A stretch of 37,051 nucleotides of DNA from Bacteroidota bacterium (GTDB taxonomy: Bacteria; Bacteroidota; Rhodothermia; Rhodothermales; UBA10348): positions 1-37,051 of the forward strand of contig JAJCYP010000036.1 in the NCBI GenBank assembly GCA_029262855.1, read 5' to 3'. How positions within the stretch are numbered: position 1 is the stretch's first letter; every line of letters starts with the position of its first letter. Made by a program: the position numbers and the translations under genes. Under the pieces are notes generated by a model, which was not told the DNA's origin, ran no database searches, and saw nothing but the letters and a program-made list of their open reading frames with translations. This document shows positions 1 through 6,809 of the stretch, in pieces.

Positions 1-567
1 CCGGGAGGCGTTTCCATTTCGGTAGACATCACCCTCGAACTTCTTCCAGTACCGGTAGGGAACGGCCAACTGCTCTTCCAGCCAGTGGACGTGTGCCACC
101 CCCTCGTGGAATCCGCAGCCGATGAGAAGGTGATAGGCACCCTCATCAACCAAACGGGAAAACACAGAGGCCGGACCAAACGAGGAGGCCGATTCCGTAT
201 CAACCAGACTGGCAGCATTTCGCCCCGCTGCGACGACGCTGTGAAACGGAGGCGCCCAGGTGCGCAGGGTACCCTCGCGAGTCCTGAACCATTCCGCCAG
301 GGCCCCGGTCTGGGCGGGTGTGGCTTCTCGATCGAACGGCTCTGCATTGCAGAAGCCGAAGTTGAAGGCGGGCATCACGACCGTGCCTTCCTCTCCAAGG
401 ACGTCCCAGAGGGCGTTCATGATGGTCTCTTCCGGGCGATCCATCATGCCGAGGGCGGCCAGCGAGGCCGCCGCATATACGGTTTGGCCAGGCTCAACGC
501 CGGCCTCTTCGAAGGCGCTGACAAAGTCCTCACGGCGAGGGCGGAGCGGATCCGGGGGCGCGTTCAT
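1..567 (-). CDS. AAC(3)-family N-acyltransferase, partial (3' end outside window)
   Basis: The reading frame starts at the ATG at 567-565 and stays open to the left edge, so about 189 N-terminal residues are visible. It resembles the aminoglycoside 3-N-acetyltransferase (AAC(3)) fold: VMPAFNFGFC near residue 64, FHSVVAAG near 107, FGPASVFSRLVDEG near 129 and LLIGCGF near 148. In surface-polysaccharide clusters this family acylates amino-sugars from acyl-CoA and is not a drug-resistance enzyme. Its ATG overlaps the TGA of the upstream gene (ATGA), so the two are translationally coupled. By context it probably N-acylates the nonulosonic sugar made by this operon. The donor could be acetyl-CoA or, given the neighbouring carrier-protein-ligase-like gene, an aminoacyl group. 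The C-terminal third, with the catalytic His region, is outside the window. Confidence 0.75.
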   Translation of the reverse strand, partial: MNAPPDPLRPRREDFVSAFEEAGVEPGQTVYAAASLAALGMMDRPEETIMNALWDVLGEEGTVVMPAFNFGFCNAEPFDREATPAQTGALAEWFRTREGTLRTWAPPFHSVVAAGRNAASLVDTESASSFGPASVFSRLVDEGAYHLLIGCGFHEGVAHVHWLEEQLAVPYRYWKKFEGDVYRNGNASR

Positions 568-1703
568 GCCTCTTGGAGGATCTCGGGCCAGTCACCTGGC
601 TCGGGCCCGAAGTGAGAGAGAACCGCCAGAGTCCAGCGCTCGATGCCGAAGCCGACACAGCAGGAGTGTACCGGATCGCCCGTCGAATCCCGGATGTTGA
701 AGGCGAGTCCGAAGTGGTCCCGGTGATGATTCACCGATCCAACGGCCAGGGATTCTGCCCGTCCGGCCACCCGGACGCGTAGTTCTGCCTTGAGATCAAA
801 CCCCATCTGAAACAATCGGCCCTTCTCCCACACATCGGTAAAGAAGGGATCGGAGGCCGACTCGATCCAGGAGTGCAGGCGGGTCGCCTGAAGAAGCCTC
901 CCGCTGAGTGCCAGGAGCGTATCCCGGAAGTCACTTACGGCCTCCGGCTTTCCGATGGCTACGATCTCACGCATCGAGAACTCCCCGAGTCTATCTAGCC
1001 CTGCGCCGGCGGCACCCTCGTGCCGGAAGCACTTGGCTGAGGCCGACTGGACCATCAACTCCGGCTCCACCACCGAATCGGCCAGGGTGGTGAACAGTCG
1101 GTAACACACGGTAGGGGCAAGGGCGGAAGACAGGCGGGACGGGATTTCGGAGCCAGAAATGATCTGGGACGCGGCGAGCTTTACATCCTCCGGCTGGCCG
1201 GGGAGGTGACAAACCAGATTGGCCTGGTGCGGAAAGTCTCGAAGGTATCCCGATCGGGCAAGATCCTGGGTGAACATCAGAGAGGGGAGCAACCACTCAT
1301 CCGCCCCCAGTTTCGCTGCCTCAGTCTTCATCATGCGCTCCAGTCGGGTGGCGAGAAGCGCCGCAGTTCCGCCGAGGGCAAGGGTCGTTGGCCCCACCGG
1401 TTTGAGGTCGCCCCGCTCTCTCAGCAAGTCTTCGACGTTTTCGTACGCCGGTGAGGGATGCTTGGTGAAGCTGGCCAATCGGCGGGATGGGAAAGCCTGG
1501 ATAGCGCGCCCCCGATCGTCGGCCGCCTGCATCAGATCGGCCTGATCCAAGGGCTTCTCGGTCACGAACCACAGTGATCCGGTCTTGCTTTCGAAACCGC
1601 AGGCGGTCACGCCTTCGAGGCTCCAGGCGAGATGCCGCGCAAGCTCATGGCAGGCGTCCTCGCCGAGTCCGGCAGGAGCGGCAACCGCTGTTCGGACACT
1701 CAT
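564..1703 (-). CDS. SerRS-like amino acid:[carrier protein] ligase-type protein
   Basis: A 379-residue class II aminoacyl-tRNA-synthetase-like protein. Motif 2 is visible as CFRHEG (225-230) followed by EFSMREIVAIG, and motif 3 as SCCVGFGIER (347-356). There is no N-terminal tRNA-binding arm of the kind ordinary SerRS has. Cys200, Glu246 and Cys349 are spaced 46 and 103 residues apart. This closely matches the zinc ligands I recall for the Bradyrhizobium amino acid:[carrier protein] ligases (Cys131, Glu176, Cys279) and for atypical archaeal SerRS. Such enzymes activate a small amino acid and load it on a phosphopantetheine carrier instead of tRNA. It overlaps both neighbours by ATGA, so it belongs to the nonulosonate operon. 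No carrier protein is visible in the window. The role, aminoacyl supply for sugar N-acylation, is inference. Confidence 0.72.
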   Translation of the reverse strand: MSVRTAVAAPAGLGEDACHELARHLAWSLEGVTACGFESKTGSLWFVTEKPLDQADLMQAADDRGRAIQAFPSRRLASFTKHPSPAYENVEDLLRERGDLKPVGPTTLALGGTAALLATRLERMMKTEAAKLGADEWLLPSLMFTQDLARSGYLRDFPHQANLVCHLPGQPEDVKLAASQIISGSEIPSRLSSALAPTVCYRLFTTLADSVVEPELMVQSASAKCFRHEGAAGAGLDRLGEFSMREIVAIGKPEAVSDFRDTLLALSGRLLQATRLHSWIESASDPFFTDVWEKGRLFQMGFDLKAELRVRVAGRAESLAVGSVNHHRDHFGLAFNIRDSTGDPVHSCCVGFGIERWTLAVLSHFGPEPGDWPEILQEA

Positions 1704-2701
1704 GCGTGAACCTCGAGTTCAGAGAGCAGGGCCCTCAAGACCCGGCCGGCACCCCCATCGTCCACCATCCCCCGGCTTTGCTGGTGCATGTGGAGGAGTC
1801 GTAGGCGATCGCTCTCCAACTCGGCCACCAGCCGGCGCATGTGTACCAGGCTATCGCGACCGATCACTCCGGCGTTGAGACAGACACCCCGGTCGTAGAA
1901 ACTCTCCGCCATGAGGTTTGCATGTTGCTCGCGTTCGAACAGATTCACCGAGGGAAGGCCGGCATAGACCGCTTCTACTGTGGTAAGTCCTCCAGACAAT
2001 ACCGCCAGAGCACAATTCTCCATGATCTGCCACATTGATCGATTCGTCTTTGCCAGCACGACCTCGTGCCCTGGTCGTCCCTGGACGCAGCGAACCAGTT
2101 CGTCATACCGATGCCCATATCCCTCTCCCAGCAGGACCCATAGCATCAGCGGACTGTCGCATGCCACCAAGGACTCGAGCACGCGAAGCGTCTTGTTGCT
2201 TGCATCGGCCCCGCCCATGCATATGGCTACCGGAAGTGGAGTCTTACGGGCTGCAACCCCAAAAACATCACTGGGAATAGGCCGACAGTATTCGCTGAAG
2301 ACGGCGTACTCCAGGCCCGCAAACACGCGCGTTCCGTGGCTCTCTACAGGATGGTGGCGGAAGAACGCGCAATCAACCGCGTCCATCTGATCGAAGACGG
2401 GTGACAGGCTGGCCACCAACCTGGACGCCTCTCTAAGCGGAGCCATCAATCCACGGTCCAGGCTCACGGTGTCCAGGACCGTGATGTCGGCTGCGAGGTT
2501 CTCCCTGGTCAGGTCGCTCTCAAACTCAATCAGGGAGACCGGAAATGGCAGGTCCCGAAAGAGCGAACTCATCGACGGATCCGCAATCGCAGTCATCCTG
2601 ACATTGGCGTCATCGGCGATTGACCGGCTGAAGGCCCGGGCGCGAAACAGATGGCCCAGTCCCATGGTGGCAGATCCACTGCAGATGACGTGGATGTCCA
2701 T
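1700..2701 (-). CDS. PseG/SpsG-like nucleotide-sugar hydrolase or glycosyltransferase (GT-B fold)
   Basis: The protein begins with ATMGLGHLFRARAF, the G-x-GH-x2-R signature of PseG/SpsG-type GT-B proteins. It has GGADASNKT near residue 185 and GGLTTVEAVYAGLPSVNL near 255, matching the nucleotide-binding loop of the GT28/MurG-like C-terminal domain. PseG removes UDP from the 2,4-diacetamido sugar before NeuB/PseI condenses it with phosphoenolpyruvate, and lying directly after neuB suits that role. An upstream GTG at 2704 is in frame. I chose the ATG at 2701-2699 because it forms a TGATG overlap with the neuB stop. The frame ends in an ATGA overlap with the SerRS-like gene. Some family members are true glycosyltransferases, so the hydrolase role is likely, not certain. 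Confidence 0.75.
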   Translation of the reverse strand: MDIHVICSGSATMGLGHLFRARAFSRSIADDANVRMTAIADPSMSSLFRDLPFPVSLIEFESDLTRENLAADITVLDTVSLDRGLMAPLREASRLVASLSPVFDQMDAVDCAFFRHHPVESHGTRVFAGLEYAVFSEYCRPIPSDVFGVAARKTPLPVAICMGGADASNKTLRVLESLVACDSPLMLWVLLGEGYGHRYDELVRCVQGRPGHEVVLAKTNRSMWQIMENCALAVLSGGLTTVEAVYAGLPSVNLFEREQHANLMAESFYDRGVCLNAGVIGRDSLVHMRRLVAELESDRLRLLHMHQQSRGMVDDGGAGRVLRALLSELEVHA

Positions 2702-3702
2702 CACGGGATCAGCAGAAGATCCCAGGAGAGGGGCGTGTGGCGTTCAATGGCGCGGGTTGTCCTGGCCCCCAGAACAGCCGGCAGATCCCGGGGACCGAGC
2801 ACGCCGACCGGCCTGACCACCAGGATGTCCTCCGGGGTCAGGACATGTCCGGAAGGGAAATCGGTGGCCGCAAAAAGCCCTCGCCGGGCGACGCCCGCCA
2901 CGCGGAGTTCTTCCGCACTCAGCTTCTCGTGGTGAGTTTGAAGGGCGCTCTCTGCCTCCCGGATGGAGTCGATATAGCCGGCCAGGCCGGAAGGCTCCAT
3001 GGCATAGGCGTGGTCATAGCCCTCGCTGGACCGGTCGAGCGTGAAGTGTTTTTCAAACCAGGTGGCACCGAGCGCTACAGCCAAAATGGCGGCCGTATCC
3101 GTCTCCGTGTGATCGGAGAAACCCACCGGCATGCCGAAGGCGCTCTTGAGCGTGGCCACAAAACCGACATTGGCTCTCTCGACCGGCGTGGGATAAACCG
3201 ACACACAGTGAAGCAGCACCGGCGCCTCGGCGCCTGTTTGCTGCACTACGCCAATCGCGTGCTCCACGTCAGCCAGTGTGGACATCCCGGTGGCCAGAAT
3301 AACCTGGAGTCCGGTCTCCGAAGCACTTTGAATCAGCCCGTCGTTGTTCAGATCACACGAGGCGAGCTTGATATACGGCACCCCGAGTCTGACCAACAGA
3401 TCGATTCCCCTCTGATCAAACACAGAGGCCGAGATGGGCAGGCCGAGTCCTAAGGCATGGTTCCAGAGATCCGCATACTCAGCGTCCGACAGCATTCCCT
3501 GTCGGCGTCGCTCGAGCGCCGGGTTGATCTCGAATCCGTCACTGGTTTGGAGTCGAGGGATATAGAGACCCTCGGGGTAGATGATCTGGAACTTGACCGA
3601 ATCGGCACCGGAGGCCTTCGCGACATCGATGAGTTCCTTCCCGGTATCGAGCCGGGCATTGTGATTCGTGCCGGCCTCGGCGATGATGTGTATGCGATTC
3701 AA
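2701..3702 (-). CDS. NeuB-family nonulosonic acid synthase
   Basis: NeuB/PseI/LegI enzymes condense phosphoenolpyruvate with a six-carbon amino-sugar to give a nine-carbon nonulosonic acid. The 333-residue length is typical. The N-terminal barrel shows HIIAEAGTNHN (residues 5-15), KFQIIYPEGLY, KLASCDLNN, LLHCVSVYPTP, FSDHTETD and FEKHFTLDR. The C-terminal SAF (antifreeze-like) domain is visible from LFAATDFPSGHVLTPEDILVVRP onward. The sequence does not reveal whether the product is sialic, legionaminic or pseudaminic acid. The PseG-like neighbour favours a pseudaminic- or legionaminic-type 2,4-diamino sugar. It starts 9 bases after the pyruvyl transferase stop and is coupled to the PseG-like gene. 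The genes that make the sugar precursor (PseB/PseC or equivalents) are not in the window. Confidence 0.93.
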   Translation of the reverse strand: MNRIHIIAEAGTNHNARLDTGKELIDVAKASGADSVKFQIIYPEGLYIPRLQTSDGFEINPALERRRQGMLSDAEYADLWNHALGLGLPISASVFDQRGIDLLVRLGVPYIKLASCDLNNDGLIQSASETGLQVILATGMSTLADVEHAIGVVQQTGAEAPVLLHCVSVYPTPVERANVGFVATLKSAFGMPVGFSDHTETDTAAILAVALGATWFEKHFTLDRSSEGYDHAYAMEPSGLAGYIDSIREAESALQTHHEKLSAEELRVAGVARRGLFAATDFPSGHVLTPEDILVVRPVGVLGPRDLPAVLGARTTRAIERHTPLSWDLLLIP

Positions 3703-3711
3703 TGGAGCGGC

Positions 3712-4806
3712 TTATGCTGTGGCGCCTGTCCCCGCGAAACAGGCAGTAACATCTCGGGCGAAGGCCGAGAAGCTGTTCCGACAGACGGTCCGGTATTCGG
3801 ACCAGATCTGGCGGGCATCCTCCACGATGCGGGAAAGCTCATCCAGACGCCCGAGCCTGTCCTGAACCGCGTCCACGACGCTCGAGGTCTCCATCAGGTT
3901 GATATTCCAGTCTCCCAGTCCAAGGGTGGCCATCAGGCTGAGGGCCCGCTCGTCGTAACTGATCTTGATGGAGGGGGTGCCCATGGTCAGCGCCGGAAGG
4001 GTGGCGTGGAGGCGGTACGATACGCTCAGGTGCGCTTCGCCAAGCAGGGCCAGGTACGTATACACATCATCCGTGTAGATGTACTCGGCTCCGGGAATAG
4101 AGGCGGCGAAGGGAATGTCGCGGTAATCGTGGCACAGCAGTCGAACCGGACGGCCGGTAGCCTGCCCGAGGAGACCTATGAGGTCGACGACGTCCTGATG
4201 TACCTCGGCCTGTTTCTGCAGCGGGATGTTCATCAGGTGCGGATGGCGAATCGAGAAGAGGACGCTGTCCCTGTCCCGGGTCGGGAGACGTGGAAGACGC
4301 GAGGCGATCGAATCCAGGAAGACGGTGGGGCATCCTCCGACAATCACATCGGCACAACCCATCGAGGCCAAATCCTGCTGTGTGGCTTGATCGCGGACCA
4401 GCGTGTAGTCTGCTGCGCTGATGAGAGCGCGGATACGTGAGGCAGGCATGGCATCGGTGCGTGCCGTGAGGTCTCCTGCGCGGTTGTAGATCCTTCCGCG
4501 GGACAGACTGAACAGCATCAGGGGTACGTCCAGTGCCTGAAGGGCGTCCGCGTTGAAGTCCAGCTCACCGTTCTCCAGCAAGTTGCCGCCTCCGACAATC
4601 ACACCGTGGCCATACTGATTGATCTCGTGGATCACGCTGGCACTCAGGCCTGCGCGACCTCGAACATCATACTTGGCGGTTGCCGGCAGGGAAATCACAT
4701 TGACGACCTGCCCAAAGGCTTCGGTCAGCAGTTCCTGCAGGCCCAGATAGATGGCATCGTTTCCGATGTTGAATCCAACGGGTCGGATACAAAAGACGGT
4801 AATCAT
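3712..4806 (-). CDS. Polysaccharide pyruvyl transferase family protein
   Basis: A 364-residue member of the CsaB-like polysaccharide pyruvyl transferase family, which adds a pyruvate ketal from PEP to a sugar or acts as a related GT-B transferase. The N-terminus has NIGNDAIYLGLQELL, followed by GHGVIVGGGNLLENG (residues 66-80). The C-terminal half carries the family hallmark SVSYRLHATLPALTMGTPSIKISYDER (written here as SVSYRLHATL and SIKISYDER). One base separates it from the upstream cytidylyltransferase stop. It probably decorates the glycan or a repeat-unit sugar. The acceptor cannot be told from sequence. Confidence 0.85.
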   Translation of the reverse strand: MITVFCIRPVGFNIGNDAIYLGLQELLTEAFGQVVNVISLPATAKYDVRGRAGLSASVIHEINQYGHGVIVGGGNLLENGELDFNADALQALDVPLMLFSLSRGRIYNRAGDLTARTDAMPASRIRALISAADYTLVRDQATQQDLASMGCADVIVGGCPTVFLDSIASRLPRLPTRDRDSVLFSIRHPHLMNIPLQKQAEVHQDVVDLIGLLGQATGRPVRLLCHDYRDIPFAASIPGAEYIYTDDVYTYLALLGEAHLSVSYRLHATLPALTMGTPSIKISYDERALSLMATLGLGDWNINLMETSSVVDAVQDRLGRLDELSRIVEDARQIWSEYRTVCRNSFSAFARDVTACFAGTGATA

Positions 4807-4807
4807 G

Positions 4808-5500
4808 CTAACGCGTCCTGGGGGTGGTTCCGGCTCGAATGAAGGCAGCCGCGACAGATTGGTAGGGGGCCGTCAGCAATTCACTCCCGAGGAGATCCGC
4901 AACGCGATTGGCCGTTTCCAGATCCTCTGAGGTGTCAACCACTGTCCGGATACGCGGAAACTCCCCTCCGGGAAGGACGATGATCCGGGTCTTGCTGTCA
5001 TCATACAGGGCCTTGGTGACGTGCTCGCGGGCGTCCGAGTCGGTCGTAGTGGCCATCAGTCGTCGAAAGTGTGCTACCTCCACGACCTCGACCGCGATGC
5101 CATAGGGGTAGGCCCGGCCTGGCAGGTTCGAGATCAGATGCGCCCCGGACTCGGCCGCCATCTGAATGCCGCGTGAGGCGAGATCCGCATCCAAGAAGGG
5201 CGAGTCTCCATTCAACCTGAGGAAATGGGTCGATTCGGCGTCGAGCGCTCCGAGGACCCGAGCGCTGACGTCAGAAATGGATCCCCGGTAGCAGCGTACG
5301 CCCAGCGAGTCCGCATAGGCTTGCAGCGCGTCGTCCTCCGGTGCGGTCGTGGTTGCAAGGACCAGGTCTGCAAGTTCCCGGATGGACTGTGCGCGCCGGA
5401 TGACGTGCCCAAGGACCGGCAGGCCTCCGAGGTCTTCCAGCACCTTTCCTGGCAGCCTTCTGGATCCCATACGGGCGAGTATTACTCCCGCGACCCGCAA
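4808..5500 (-). CDS. SpsF/NeuA-type cytidylyltransferase
   Basis: The protein opens with VAGVILARMGSRRLPGKVL, the nucleotide-binding signature of the SpsF branch of acylneuraminate cytidylyltransferases. FLRLNGDSPFLDADLA near residue 92 supplies the metal-binding Asp region. At 230 residues it is normal length. NeuA/PseF/SpsF enzymes activate the nonulosonic acid with CTP to a CMP-sugar, the donor for glycosyltransferases. The only start matching the conserved N-terminus is a TTG at 5500, one base after the preceding stop, so initiation may depend on translational coupling. Substrate specificity is inferred from the neuB-family gene two places downstream. Confidence 0.88.
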   Translation of the reverse strand: MRVAGVILARMGSRRLPGKVLEDLGGLPVLGHVIRRAQSIRELADLVLATTTAPEDDALQAYADSLGVRCYRGSISDVSARVLGALDAESTHFLRLNGDSPFLDADLASRGIQMAAESGAHLISNLPGRAYPYGIAVEVVEVAHFRRLMATTTDSDAREHVTKALYDDSKTRIIVLPGGEFPRIRTVVDTSEDLETANRVADLLGSELLTAPYQSVAAAFIRAGTTPRTR

Positions 5501-5501
5501 G

Positions 5502-6809
5502 CTAGGCGCCGATGATCTGTTCGATCAGGTCAACGACGCGATCGGCTGAGTGCCCGTCGTGATTCAGATTCAGTTCTGGAAGAACGGCTTCTCGGCGGCC
5601 CCGAAGCTCCTGGCGGTATGCATCGCTCTCCAGAATTCGCGCGAGTTCGTCCCGCAGGTGGTCCGAATCGTGGACCCACGACAAACCGTCCTCGGGCGAG
5701 TAAAACTTGACGAAAGGAGTCGGACCGGAATCTACCATGACGACCGGCCGATCCAGAATCATGGCTTCGGTGATGAGTGTCGATGTCGCGTCGGGCACGA
5801 CAACCACGTCCGCCGCACGAATGAGCGATGCCTTTTCCCTGACGAGCGACGCCTGGGAGTAGTCCACATGGATCAGTTCCACGCCCTTGTCCGAGAACCA
5901 GCGCCGATAATCGGCAAGCTCTGCTGTCGTTGGGGGACGTCCCGGTTTCTGTCGGGACTCTCCGGGGTGGGGTCGGACGGCAACCAGAGGGGCCCGCTCC
6001 AACTGTCCGACCGCATCGGCAAACATCTCGTTGCATTCCATGAGCATGAGCGCCTTGTCGGCGAAGAACAGGGTCCCGCCCGAGGCGAATCCTCCCGCGT
6101 AGAGAATGAACGGTCTGTCCAGGGGCACTCCCACCTCCTGGCGCGCCTGCTCCCTTGACAAACGGGCCTCGGGAGAGTAGAGGACGTCCCATTGGGCCGC
6201 CCCCGTCGCATGCACCATCGACGGCTCCGATCCCAACGCGATCAGGGCTTGACGCTCCCGCTCACCGAAGACCACGAAATGCCAGTCGTGGGCCGGTGGA
6301 GCGAGATCGGCGCCCCACGCCGGATTGCCGTGTGACAACTCGATGACCGGAATCCCGTGCCGCGCGGCCACGGCCTGAAGGACACGCTGTCCGGAACTGA
6401 GGCATGATCGCATCACCACCGCCCTAAGATCGGTGGAGGCTATCAGTCGCTCCATGATTCGGACAATCAGGATCTGATTCTCCGCCATGGAGAGGATTTT
6501 CTCGACCAGGGGACGGCCTCCGGCAACAAGGAGATTGCCGACTTCGGAATCGAAAGCACCTGCCGCTGAGCGGCTGGTAATGGCTGTCGCAAACCGGCGA
6601 CCCATTCCCTTGGACTGCTCCGACGCCGCCGTTGCATCCTCCTGCTCGGCAAATTCGAAGAAGGCTCTGGCCTGACCTCCCTGGTCCTGGAGAATCTTCC
6701 TCATTGGAGGTTGATTCATGATGGGCCGAGCGCCCCGCTCAGCCGCCTTGTGGATGATGGGGAGGTATTCTTCGTACGAGAAATCAAAAAAGAGGACGTC
6801 GGCATTCAT
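5502..6809 (-). CDS. GT-B-type glycan transferase (capsule/CDP-glycerol transferase-like)
   Basis: A 435-residue protein with no signal peptide. Its C-terminal half has the layout of GT-B transferases related to capsule or CDP-glycerol glycerophosphotransferases: FILYAGGFASGG, VAVRPHPGES near residue 290, then AADVVVVPDATSTLITEAMILDRPVVMVDSG. The His-Pro-His-like HPGE element and the S/T-x-E nucleotide loop are visible. In this operon it may attach the CMP-activated nonulosonate, or another sugar, to a protein or lipid acceptor. That is inference; I cannot assign it to a numbered GT family with confidence. The ATG overlaps the stop of the 900-residue transferase (ATGA), and it sits one base before the cytidylyltransferase start. 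Confidence 0.65.
   Translation of the reverse strand: MNADVLFFDFSYEEYLPIIHKAAERGARPIMNQPPMRKILQDQGGQARAFFEFAEQEDATAASEQSKGMGRRFATAITSRSAAGAFDSEVGNLLVAGGRPLVEKILSMAENQILIVRIMERLIASTDLRAVVMRSCLSSGQRVLQAVAARHGIPVIELSHGNPAWGADLAPPAHDWHFVVFGERERQALIALGSEPSMVHATGAAQWDVLYSPEARLSREQARQEVGVPLDRPFILYAGGFASGGTLFFADKALMLMECNEMFADAVGQLERAPLVAVRPHPGESRQKPGRPPTTAELADYRRWFSDKGVELIHVDYSQASLVREKASLIRAADVVVVPDATSTLITEAMILDRPVVMVDSGPTPFVKFYSPEDGLSWVHDSDHLRDELARILESDAYRQELRGRREAVLPELNLNHDGHSADRVVDLIEQIIGA

Noticed and set aside
3457-4440. 327-residue plus-strand frame
   Set aside because: Shadow of the pyruvyl transferase and neuB genes, whose motifs are unambiguous on the minus strand.
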